Assembly: GCA_035267785.1 (NCBI GenBank)
Contig: DATFLL010000042.1
Coordinates: forward strand, 1 to 64,000
Reading direction: 5' to 3'
Source of the DNA: DATFLL01 sp035267785
GTDB lineage: Bacteria; Pseudomonadota; Gammaproteobacteria; DATFLL01
DNA length: 64,000 nt
In this document: in pieces, positions 23,766 through 32,276 of the stretch
Layout: each line of letters starts with the position of its first letter
Position numbering within the stretch: position 1 is the first letter of the stretch
Notes under the pieces: model-generated
What the model saw: the letters and a program-made list of their open reading frames with translations, nothing else
Databases searched by the model: none
What the model was told of the DNA's origin: nothing
Made by a program: the position numbers and the translations under genes

Positions 23766-25352
23766 ATGCGTATGTCGAAACTGGTCTACAACGACGTCTC
23801 GTATGAACGGGGCAAACACGAGTCTGTTCTGGACGCGCTACTGCGCCAAGGCGTCAACGTCCCCTTTTCCTGCCGCCGCGGCAGCTGCCAGGTCTGTCTG
23901 ATGCGCGCGACGGCGGGCGACGTGCCCGAGGACGCGCAGCGCGGACTGCGCCCGGAGTTGCGTGCGTTGGGCTATTTCCTGCCCTGCCAGTGCGTGCCGG
24001 CCGGCGATTTCGACGCGGCGCCGCCGCGGGACGCGGACCTGTACGTCAAGGCCCTGGTCCACGACAAGGAGCGGGTCGCCCCCGACGTTGTCCGGCTGCT
24101 GCTCGAGGTCGGCTTCGGCTTTCATTATCGTGCCGGCCAGTTCGTCAACCTGCGCCCACCCGGCGGTCCGCCTCGCAGTTATTCATTGGCCAGCCTCCCC
24201 GAGGACTACTTCCTCGAGCTGCACGTCAAACGGATGGAAAACGGCCTGGTCAGCGGTTGGATCCACGATTCCGTGCAGATCGGCGAGGCGGTGGACATTC
24301 AGGGGCCGCAGGGCGCCAACTACTACCTCAGCGGCGACCCGACGCAGCCCCTGCTGCTGGTGGCCTCGGGTACGGGTCTGGCGCCCCTCATAGGTATCGC
24401 GCGCGACGCGCTGCGCGCCGGCCACACCGGGCCGATGCACCTCTACCACGGCGCCCACGAGGAACAGGGACTGTACCGCCATGACGAGCTCAAGGCACTG
24501 GCCCGCAAGTATCCTCAGGTCCAGTACATCCCATGCGTGTCCGGACCCGGCGGCGCCCCGCCGGAAGCCGCGGCCGGCCGGGCCGAGGACGTGGCATTCG
24601 AGCGCCAACCGGACCTGAGCGGCTGGCGTGTCTACCTGGCCGGTCCGCCGGAGATGGTCGAGAGCGGGTGCGGGCGTGCCGCGCGCGCCGGAGCGCACCC
24701 CTCGCAGATACATGCCGACCCGTTCGAGTACCGTGACCTGCGCCAAGGTGGCGTGTCGAAAGTCAGCCTGGAGGACGAACGCCGCCGCGACCCGCCACCC
24801 GACCCCGAGCTGTGGGCCGCGCTCGATGACGGCCGCCTGCTATTGGAGATACTGCGGGACTTCTATTCGCGGGTTTATGCCGACCCGCGTCTGTCTCCCT
24901 TCTTTCATGGCGTTACCATGCAGCGTCCGATCGAAAAACAATATCTGTTCCTCAAGCAGGTGTTTTCGGGCGAGCCGGTCTATTTCGGCGACCGCCCGCG
25001 CAATGCGCACCACTGGATGGTGATTTCCGACGATCTCTTCGACTACCGCGAGGAGCTCATGATGACGTGCGTGCGCGAGCACGGCCTGCCCGAGAATCTC
25101 GTGCGTCGATGGCGCGCCATCGAGGAGATCTACCGCCCGGATATCGTGAAATCCGCCCCCTGGACCCGACGCATCGGCGACATCGAACTGCCGGTAGAGG
25201 GCTTCGGCGAGGAATGCCTGAGCGCGGCGACGATTTGCGACGGCTGCCAGGCCGAAATCGACGCCGGCGAGACCGTGCGCTACCACCTGCGCCTGGGAAC
25301 GACCTACTGCCGTGCATGCTCGGGCGACAAACCCTTGGCCGAACGGCGCTGA
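23766..25352 (+). CDS. 2Fe-2S ferredoxin / flavin reductase / truncated haemoglobin fusion with C-terminal Cys4 knuckle
   Basis: A 528-aa cytoplasmic fusion. Residues 1-85 are a plant-type ferredoxin (C36, C41, C44, C74). About 90-310 is an FAD/NAD(P)H reductase with RSYS (137-140, FAD) and GTGLAP (202-207, pyridine nucleotide). About 345-465 is a truncated globin: FYSRVYADPRLSPFF, then KQYLFLKQVFSG, then RNAHHW with the likely proximal histidine, then DDLFDYREEL. The last ~45 residues carry CDGC and CRAC, probably a zinc knuckle. The order differs from flavohaemoglobin Hmp, in which the globin comes first and no ferredoxin is present. NO dioxygenation or oxygen/NO sensing is inferred from the globin-reductase pairing and the neighbouring ncg-nirK genes. 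The ATG at 23772 is an alternative start. Confidence 0.85.
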   Translation: MRMSKLVYNDVSYERGKHESVLDALLRQGVNVPFSCRRGSCQVCLMRATAGDVPEDAQRGLRPELRALGYFLPCQCVPAGDFDAAPPRDADLYVKALVHDKERVAPDVVRLLLEVGFGFHYRAGQFVNLRPPGGPPRSYSLASLPEDYFLELHVKRMENGLVSGWIHDSVQIGEAVDIQGPQGANYYLSGDPTQPLLLVASGTGLAPLIGIARDALRAGHTGPMHLYHGAHEEQGLYRHDELKALARKYPQVQYIPCVSGPGGAPPEAAAGRAEDVAFERQPDLSGWRVYLAGPPEMVESGCGRAARAGAHPSQIHADPFEYRDLRQGGVSKVSLEDERRRDPPPDPELWAALDDGRLLLEILRDFYSRVYADPRLSPFFHGVTMQRPIEKQYLFLKQVFSGEPVYFGDRPRNAHHWMVISDDLFDYREELMMTCVREHGLPENLVRRWRAIEEIYRPDIVKSAPWTRRIGDIELPVEGFGEECLSAATICDGCQAEIDAGETVRYHLRLGTTYCRACSGDKPLAERR

Positions 25353-25360
25353 AGACCGAC

Positions 25361-26206
25361 TCAGCCGGGCAGGCGTTCCGGGTCGAGCGCACCGGACGGC
25401 TGCTCGGCTCCGGTCACGGCCGGCCGATGCACCATGGACACGAGGATAAAGCTGATGAGCATCAGCAGATACCAGGCGACGATCTTTTGCGGCGAAACCG
25501 GTGTCCACAAACCTTCCTGCGAGGGATAGACCCACACCCGCGCGAAGGTGCCGATGTTCTCGGCAAACCAGATGAACAGGGCCACCAACAGCCAGCCCAC
25601 GACCAGAGGCATGCGCCGCGGCACGGACCCGGGGGTATACCAGATCCAGGAGCGCCCGAACATCAGGACGCTGGCCGCCACCAGCCACCAGCGGATGTCA
25701 TAGGTGAAGTGATGGCTGAAGAAATTGAGGTAGATGAGCGCGGCCAGGGCCCAGGTCAGCTTCACCGGCGGATAGGCCGAAAACCGGAAATCGAAGATAC
25801 GCCAGATACGCGCGATATAGCTGCCCACGGCGCTGTACATGAAGCCCGCGAACAGCGGTACGTTGCCGATCTTGAGCACCGCCTCGCCGGGGTAATGCCA
25901 GGCGCCAATGGCGTTCGAGGTCTTGAACACCTCCATGACCATGGCCACCAGGTGGAAGACCAGAATGATCCGCGCCTCCTCCAGACTCTCCAGGCGAAAG
26001 GCGAGCAGCAGCAACTGAATAGCGACGGCCGCCAGGAAGAGAAAATCGTAGCGGTGCAGGCCCTGAAAGGGGTACCAGTAACCGGTCAGGAGGATCAGCG
26101 CAAGCAGGGTCCCGCCGAACAGGCATGCCCACGCCTGCTTCAGGCCGAACTGCCACAGCTCGATCGTAAAACCGCGCAGTGCCGCGTAGGCTGACTGTCT
26201 TGTCAT
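25361..26206 (-). CDS. DUF817 integral membrane protein
   Basis: A 281-aa protein with seven or eight predicted membrane helices. It carries DUF817 features such as [16 protein letters not shown] and [20 protein letters not shown], and conserved His/Trp residues ([12 protein letters not shown]) near helix ends. The function is unknown in all members. It converges with the fusion gene, only 8 bp apart. The ATG at 26206 starts a soluble stretch before the first helix. Confidence 0.87.
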   Translation of the reverse strand: MTRQSAYAALRGFTIELWQFGLKQAWACLFGGTLLALILLTGYWYPFQGLHRYDFLFLAAVAIQLLLLAFRLESLEEARIILVFHLVAMVMEVFKTSNAIGAWHYPGEAVLKIGNVPLFAGFMYSAVGSYIARIWRIFDFRFSAYPPVKLTWALAALIYLNFFSHHFTYDIRWWLVAASVLMFGRSWIWYTPGSVPRRMPLVVGWLLVALFIWFAENIGTFARVWVYPSQEGLWTPVSPQKIVAWYLLMLISFILVSMVHRPAVTGAEQPSGALDPERLPG

Positions 26207-26328
26207 CTGTCGGATCGTAAAAGAAAAAACCGAGGCCGCATCTGGATGCGAACCGGTCCGGTTGGCTCATCGTTATGTTTGGTATCTTGCGTCAAACGGC
26301 GACGCATGTACAGCAAGACGGACGCCGC

Positions 26329-27366
26329 TCATTTCTCCCGCGGCCCGACACTGCGGCGCACGGCCGCCACGACCTCGTCCACCCCGGGAATCGAGGCGGC
26401 CTCCAGCGCGGCATTGTAGGGCGTAGGGACGTCGGGCGCGGCTACACGCAGCACCGGACCGTCGAGGTCGAAAAATCCGGCCTCGGTCAGCGCGGCAGCA
26501 ATCTCCGCGCCGACCCCGCCGAAGCGGCAGTCCTCCTCGACGATGATGGCGCGATGCGTGCGTGAAAGCGACTCGAGCAGCAGAGGCAGATCGATCGGAC
26601 GCAGGCTGCGCAGATCGATAACCTCGGCCTCGACGCCCTCGCCCGCCAGGGTCTCGGCCGCCTGCAGGGCGACATCGACCATCCGATGCCAGGCGACAAG
26701 CGTGGCGTCGCTGCCGCGCCGGCGTATGGCCGCGGAGTGCATGGGGGGCGCCGGCGCGTCGACGTCGAACGGCCCCTTGGCAAAATACAACAGCTCGTGC
26801 TCGAGCATGATGACGGGATCGTCGTCGCGCACGGCCTGCGTAAACTGCCAGTAGGCATCCTGGGCGGTGGCAGGCGCCACGATGCGCAGTCCCGGCACGT
26901 TGAGCAGGGTGTGCTCCAGGCGCTGTGAATGCTGCGCGCCGAGCTGGTGGGCCACGCCGCCCGGCATGCGCACGACCATCGGCACGGCCATGCGCCCGCC
27001 CGACATGTACCGCAGCTTGGCGGCCATGTTCACGATGGCATCGAGCGCGAGCAGCGCGAAATTCGCCGTCATGATCTCCACGACGGGCCGCCCGCCGACC
27101 AGCGCGGCGCCCACGCCCAGCCCCGTGAAGCTGTTCTCCGAAATGGGCACGTCGCGCACACGCCACTCCCCGTACTTGGCGTACAGCCCCTGAGTCACGC
27201 GATAGCTGCCGCCGAACAGACCGACGTCCTCGCCGAGGACGAATACGGCGTCGTCGGCGGCCAGGGCGCGATCGTGCGCGACGTTCAGCGCCTCCCAGAA
27301 CGTCAGCTCCGCCGCGGGCACGGCCGGGGCCACCGAACCGTACGACTTGGTGTGGTGATCGCTCAC
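26329..27366 (-). CDS. 2-oxoacid dehydrogenase E1 component, beta subunit (pyruvate/acetoin type)
   Basis: A 345-aa transketolase-like subunit. The N-terminal pyrimidine-binding domain has VLGEDVGLFGGSYRVT with the catalytic Glu and VRDVPISENSFTGLGVGAAL. The C-terminal transketolase domain includes EVIDLRSLRPID and a GGVGAEIA segment. It forms an alpha2beta2 E1 with the adjacent subunit and decarboxylates pyruvate or a related 2-oxoacid. Its start overlaps the alpha stop (ATGA). No E2 or E3 gene follows, so the complex must use partners coded elsewhere. Confidence 0.9.
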   Translation of the reverse strand: MSDHHTKSYGSVAPAVPAAELTFWEALNVAHDRALAADDAVFVLGEDVGLFGGSYRVTQGLYAKYGEWRVRDVPISENSFTGLGVGAALVGGRPVVEIMTANFALLALDAIVNMAAKLRYMSGGRMAVPMVVRMPGGVAHQLGAQHSQRLEHTLLNVPGLRIVAPATAQDAYWQFTQAVRDDDPVIMLEHELLYFAKGPFDVDAPAPPMHSAAIRRRGSDATLVAWHRMVDVALQAAETLAGEGVEAEVIDLRSLRPIDLPLLLESLSRTHRAIIVEEDCRFGGVGAEIAAALTEAGFFDLDGPVLRVAAPDVPTPYNAALEAASIPGVDEVVAAVRRSVGPREK

Positions 27367-28340
27367 GGCTGGCCCCCATACAGATCGATGGGCACGCGAT
27401 AGACGCCGTGGGCGAGGTCTTCGGGCTCCGCGCTTTGCGCCGCAAAGTTCACGGCGTCGTCCACCGCCTTGTGCACTTCGCTCTCAAGGGCCTTTAACTC
27501 ATCCTGACTAACCCAATCTTCGGCCAGTGCGCGGCTGCGGAAGGACTCGACCGGATCGCGCGTGTGCAGCTCCTCCACTTCCAGGGCCGAGCGGTACGAG
27601 CCGGGGTCGGCCATGGAATGGCCGCGGTAGCGGTAGGTCTCGCATTCGAGCAGATAAGGGCCGTTGCCGGCGCGCACGTGGCGCAGCGCATCGTGCGTGG
27701 CCTCGTGCACCGCAAGCACGTCCATCCCGTCCACGCGCCGCCCGTCCATGCCGTAGGCGCAGGCGCGGCGGTGGATCTCCGGGACGGCGGAGTGACGATG
27801 GATCTCCGTGCCGATCTGGTAGTGATTGTTCTCGCAGATGAACAACACGGGCAGCTGCCAGAGAGCGGCCATATTGAGGCACTCGTGGAATGTGCCCTGG
27901 TTCGCCGCGCCGTCGCCGAAGAAGCACAATACGGCATCGGGTGCGTTGTTCATCTTCAGCCAGTAGGCCGCACCGGTGGCGACAGGGAAAGTCTCGCCGA
28001 CAATGGCATAGCCGCCGAGAAAACGCCGGGCGTGATCGAACAAGTGCATGGAACCGCCGTAGCCGCCCGAACATCCGGTCGCCTTGCCGAACAGCTCCGC
28101 CATCACTTCGCGCGCCGGTACTCCGCGCACCAGCGCGTGCACATGCTCGCGATACGTGCTGACGACGTAGTCGCCGAGATCGGCGGCGTGCAGACTGCCC
28201 ACGGCAACGGCCTCCTCGCCGGGATACAAATGCAAGAAGCCGCCGATATTCCCTTGCGCATATTCATCGGCCGCGGCCTGCTCGAATTGGCGGGCCAGCA
28301 TCATATCGTAGAGAAACTTGCGGGCGAGTTCGCGGTTCAC
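27363..28340 (-). CDS. 2-oxoacid dehydrogenase E1 component, alpha subunit (pyruvate/acetoin type)
   Basis: A 325-aa ThDP-binding subunit. The ThDP motif runs from FFGDGAANQGTFHE to ICENN, and YRYRGHSMADPGSYRS is the phosphorylation-loop equivalent. It starts with GTG at 28340, preceded by AGGAG. The best family match by eye is PdhA of pyruvate dehydrogenase; acetoin dehydrogenase alpha is close and cannot be excluded. It is coupled to the beta subunit by a 4-bp overlap. Confidence 0.9.
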   Translation of the reverse strand: MNRELARKFLYDMMLARQFEQAAADEYAQGNIGGFLHLYPGEEAVAVGSLHAADLGDYVVSTYREHVHALVRGVPAREVMAELFGKATGCSGGYGGSMHLFDHARRFLGGYAIVGETFPVATGAAYWLKMNNAPDAVLCFFGDGAANQGTFHECLNMAALWQLPVLFICENNHYQIGTEIHRHSAVPEIHRRACAYGMDGRRVDGMDVLAVHEATHDALRHVRAGNGPYLLECETYRYRGHSMADPGSYRSALEVEELHTRDPVESFRSRALAEDWVSQDELKALESEVHKAVDDAVNFAAQSAEPEDLAHGVYRVPIDLYGGQP

Positions 28341-28508
28341 TGCGCGGCTCCTGTGCGCTCAAACCTGAAAGACACGGTTAGTATCGATCCTTTCGACCAG
28401 GGGGTCAAAACCGAACGCCGGCCGCGGTGAACGGCTCATCCTGCGTAACTATTTCTTGACGTACGCGCGCAGCAAATACGACGCCGGGTGAAACGGATCG
28501 GTGCGTAC

Positions 28509-30983
28509 TCAGGCGCCGTCCGGAGCGGCTTCGGCGACAGTCGCCTCGCCGTTGGCGCGGGTGGGAGACGCGCCGGCAGGCGCCGGGTCCATCGGCGCGA
28601 CGCCCATGCCCCGTTCATAGCCGAGCGCCAGCTCGGCAAGCCGGGCGAACACACGCCGGTGCAGCGACGTCAGGGCCTCGGACAATGCCCGGCCGTATTC
28701 CGTCACACTGGCCGGCTCGTTGGGATGCAGCGCCGGCAGTTGCTCGTGCAGCTGCGCGAACACGGTGGTCTCTCCGCCGGCGTGCGAGAATGGATAGTTG
28801 ATCTTCGCCAAGTCCGTCTTGATGCGCTCCAGGTGTTCGGCAAGGCCGCTCGTATCGAGGTCGGCGCCCGGACCATCGCTGTTGGGCGAAGCGTTCAGCC
28901 CGCGATTGAGCGTATGGTAGCTCTCGCCGAGCGCAGCCAACTGAGTCTGAACGGCCAACAGGCGTTCGACCTCCCGGGCGATCTCGGAGTGCTCTCCGCC
29001 CTCCTGTATGAGGCCGCCCAATGCGATGGCCAGGCGCTCGGCCAATACGGCTTCGTGACGGCTCAACGCGGCATCCAGATCGAGTCGCTGCGCTTCGAGC
29101 TCGGACGCCGGCACACGGTCGGCGATGGGTTCCTCCAGTGAAAGGGCTGCCCCCTCAAAGCTCTGTTCACCGGCGGGGACGCTGGGCTGTTCCGCCGGAT
29201 GGCGGTAGCGGTTCACGCACCGCGCGATCTCCGGCATGTTCTCGCCGAGCCGGGCGACAAGGGCGTTGAGGCGCTCGCGCCGCGCCTCGGGGGAGAGCGC
29301 CTGGTAGTCGCGCCAGTCCTGCGGCGCGACGAAGCGGTCGGCTACGAACAACTCGCGGCAATAGTCGGACAGCACCTCGGCCTGAGTCGGCGCCTTTACC
29401 GGCGTCGCGCCGCTCGACGGCGTCGATGAGGCCTGCGCCTCTTGCGCGGGCGCGATGCCGAGCACGCCGCGGTAGAACCCCTCGGTGATTCTGGCCGCCA
29501 GCCGATCGTATTTCTTGACTAGAGCCCGCGCCGGGATATCGAGCGTAAACGAGGCGGGCGCGTTCAACGCCTCGGCCTTTGCGATGCGCTCGGCATCCGG
29601 CGGATCGGGCGAGAACGGATTCGCCTCTGCCGCATCGTCCTCGTCCTCTTGCGATCGAATCGTCGAGCCCGCCAGCGAGGCCAGCTCGTCCGCCCGGCGC
29701 ACCATCGCTTCGGCCAGATCCTCGGGAAGCCGTCCAGGCGGACGGTCGCCGCTCATCTCGTGACGAATATCGTCGAACGCCTGCCGGAGCAAGAGCGTGC
29801 GCTCGGCCGTGGCCCGGAACTGAGCGCTGCCGGCGAGCTGGGCCTGATAGTAGTCCGCGTCGAGCGCCATTCGGCGCCGCATGCTCTGGCTCAACGGGCG
29901 ACTCAGCCGGGCCAGGCCGTCCAGGGCACGACGCTGAGCTTCGAATGTCCATTCGACCGCCCGGGACAGGCTGGCAATCCAACTCACGGGATGCTCCTGC
30001 CAGGCGGCGATCGCGACATCCCAGGCGTCGCGCTCATGGACCGCACGGTAGAGCCAGCGATGCGCCCGGCGCACGAGATGGGCGGCGCGCGCGTCCGGGC
30101 CCGGGGCAAAATTGCCGAACTCGTGCCCCAGCACCCCCACCAATTGACGGGTCGACAGCCCGGCGAGCAGCGGCATCCCGATGGTCAGCTCCAAGCCACC
30201 GCGCGAGACCTCCAGCGAGGCAGTGGGCTCGATATCCACCCAGGTACGCTCGGGGCGCGGTGCCCCGAGGGTTTCGGCAACCTGCTGCGCGAGGGCGAAC
30301 AGTACGGGCTCGCGCAGCGGCTCGAGCTCGACCCGCTCGGGCGGGAGCGGCAACTTGGCCAGCACGGGTTTGAGCAGGTAGATGAACGCGACGGCGCCCA
30401 GCGCGATCGGCAGCAGATACAGGAACCACGCGCCTATGAGCGAGCGCTGCTCCAGGTACAGCAAACCGTGGAATGCATGCCAGATCGTCGCGAAGCCGAC
30501 GGCGATCACCAATAAGGCGTAAAGCGCCGGAACGACCAGGGCCCCGGACGCGGCGCCAATGAGCCCGGTGCGCCCGGCCGCACTCGGGGGCGAAGACGGC
30601 AGACGGGTGGAAAACAGGCCCGGCATATCGCCGGGGCCGAGGCGTATTCCGCCCGGGCCTCTCGACGCCTCGGCTCCGGCAGGCCGGGCATCGGGATTTG
30701 CGCTTGGGTTCGACGTCGGGCCGCCCGGCGTGGGCGAGGGGTGCGCCGGCGGCTCGGCGATGACCTCGCACACGGCGCCCGCTTCGTTGAAAATGGCTTG
30801 CAGGCGCAGGGCCTGCGCGTGGAGCAGGCCGCGTTTGACGACCACCCGCGCACCGGAGAAAAGCTTTTCGACATGATCCGATCGCAATTTCAGCGCAGCG
30901 GTTAACTGCGCCTTGACCTGATCGGGGTCGCAGTCGGACCGTACGGTACCGTCAAACGCTACCGCGTAGCGTGGCTCGGCCAT
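28509..30983 (-). CDS. Large M48-like membrane protein with degenerate zinc motif
   Basis: An 824-aa inner-membrane protein. An N-terminal ~75-residue alpha/beta domain (AEPRYAVAFDG... LFSGARVVVKRG) is followed by a Pro/Ser linker (75-140) and two helices (about 148-175 and 182-205). Next is an M48 peptidase-like domain with VGVLGHEFGNFAPG at 283-295, then a ~450-residue helical, acidic domain. M48 peptidases need HExxH; here the third ligand is Asn291 (codon AAT, one base from His), so proteolysis is doubtful. It resembles bacterial M48-like proteins of stress or envelope function, whose role is unclear. The ATG follows GGAGG. It is the only gene of its unit. Confidence 0.75.
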   Translation of the reverse strand: MAEPRYAVAFDGTVRSDCDPDQVKAQLTAALKLRSDHVEKLFSGARVVVKRGLLHAQALRLQAIFNEAGAVCEVIAEPPAHPSPTPGGPTSNPSANPDARPAGAEASRGPGGIRLGPGDMPGLFSTRLPSSPPSAAGRTGLIGAASGALVVPALYALLVIAVGFATIWHAFHGLLYLEQRSLIGAWFLYLLPIALGAVAFIYLLKPVLAKLPLPPERVELEPLREPVLFALAQQVAETLGAPRPERTWVDIEPTASLEVSRGGLELTIGMPLLAGLSTRQLVGVLGHEFGNFAPGPDARAAHLVRRAHRWLYRAVHERDAWDVAIAAWQEHPVSWIASLSRAVEWTFEAQRRALDGLARLSRPLSQSMRRRMALDADYYQAQLAGSAQFRATAERTLLLRQAFDDIRHEMSGDRPPGRLPEDLAEAMVRRADELASLAGSTIRSQEDEDDAAEANPFSPDPPDAERIAKAEALNAPASFTLDIPARALVKKYDRLAARITEGFYRGVLGIAPAQEAQASSTPSSGATPVKAPTQAEVLSDYCRELFVADRFVAPQDWRDYQALSPEARRERLNALVARLGENMPEIARCVNRYRHPAEQPSVPAGEQSFEGAALSLEEPIADRVPASELEAQRLDLDAALSRHEAVLAERLAIALGGLIQEGGEHSEIAREVERLLAVQTQLAALGESYHTLNRGLNASPNSDGPGADLDTSGLAEHLERIKTDLAKINYPFSHAGGETTVFAQLHEQLPALHPNEPASVTEYGRALSEALTSLHRRVFARLAELALGYERGMGVAPMDPAPAGASPTRANGEATVAEAAPDGA

Positions 30984-31214
30984 CGCATCCTCCGCCCGAC
31001 ATGGGTCTGTGCCCCCCCTTCGCGGTCCGACGTGCGCGGCACTGCCCCCAGAAAACGCCGACACGCCCTTCGCTAAATTGAACGGGATCACGGCGCGGCC
31101 GGTCAAGCGAACCGATCCCGCAGAGCACACCGTTCGTCGGCTCGCAGAGGCCGTCCATCATCTGGTGTCGTCGACCCACCGCGAACCGGCATGTCCGGCG
31201 GTCTGAATCCGCAC

Positions 31215-32132
31215 TCAGCGCCGGAAATACGTCATGGACGGCTTCGGCCGGCCCACAAAGCACGAATGGGTGAAGCCGTAATGGCGCAGAATGCGGTGCG
31301 CCTGGCGGGCCTCGGCCTCCTTGGCGCCGAAATCCAACAGCCAGTGCGAGCCGTCGACGATCTTCCAGTGGCCATTGACCCGGCTGACTTCAATGCGGCT
31401 GGGATTGAAGCTCACGCAGTCCTCGCCCCGCAGCGCGCCGCTGGGGCTGCGGCCCCGGGACAGGTAATACTCCATGGACGGGTGCGGGCGGCCGACGAAG
31501 CACTGCTTGTCCATCCGATAGTGGCGCAGGATGCGCAGCCCCTGGCGCGCCTCGGCCTCCTTTGCGCCGAAGTCCTTGAGCCATATCTTCCCGACCGTGA
31601 TCTTCCAATGGCCGTCGATCCGCTGCATCCGCGCGCGTCGATAGTTGAAGGCGATGCAGTCCTCACCGGACAGTTGGGCGGCGGCGGTGCCGCCCGTGGC
31701 CGCACGACCCTGGCGAACGAAGCGTTCGGTGCGCGTATAGTTACTGCGCCCGCTGTTGTCCGTAAAGCGCGTATACAATTCGACGCGCAAGCGGTCTTTG
31801 CGCTGGGGATGGAGCACCAGGAGGGTTTCGGAAAAACCCGTCTTGAACACGGCGCTCACCGCCCGCGCATTGGCCGCCAGCGGCGAATTGACGGCCGGCG
31901 CATAGGCGTGCGCCCGGACCACGCCCCAGTCGCAGTCCTGCGGATGGCACTTGCCCCAGGCGCGGACAGTGACGTCGTTGCCGCGGACGTTCACTTGCAG
32001 GCGCGTGAGGGCCGGACTCCCGGCATTGGCGTTACTCCAGTTGCCGGCGAAATCCGACAGCGCGGCATAGACGCCGGCAGAGTACAGCGTGGACATTAGG
32101 GCGGTGACAACGAGAATGCTGCGCATTCGCAT
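31215..32132 (-). CDS. Secreted protein with tandem C-terminal domain
   Basis: A 305-aa exported protein. After a signal peptide (1-23), residues 25-140 form a beta-rich domain with CHPQDCDWG. Then two copies of a ~70-residue domain at 156-224 and 236-304 share GEDC, GHWKI, DFGAKEAEARQ, RILRHY and CFVGRP-PSM. Each copy has two cysteines that could pair. A lectin- or carbohydrate-binding-like role is possible but unproven; no family name was recalled. The ATG follows AAGGAG. It is monocistronic. Confidence 0.72.
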   Translation of the reverse strand: MRMRSILVVTALMSTLYSAGVYAALSDFAGNWSNANAGSPALTRLQVNVRGNDVTVRAWGKCHPQDCDWGVVRAHAYAPAVNSPLAANARAVSAVFKTGFSETLLVLHPQRKDRLRVELYTRFTDNSGRSNYTRTERFVRQGRAATGGTAAAQLSGEDCIAFNYRRARMQRIDGHWKITVGKIWLKDFGAKEAEARQGLRILRHYRMDKQCFVGRPHPSMEYYLSRGRSPSGALRGEDCVSFNPSRIEVSRVNGHWKIVDGSHWLLDFGAKEAEARQAHRILRHYGFTHSCFVGRPKPSMTYFRR

Positions 32133-32276
32133 ACGGACTCCTTCCTGTAACGAATCTTGGCGTTGTTATTTTCCGGCAGCCCGCCGCGCTTCCTCTGGCA
32201 CGCCATCCGGTCCGATCTATTTATAGTTGCTGGCGCCCATGATGCCAAGCGGAAATCGATGTGTCGAAATGCGGGC

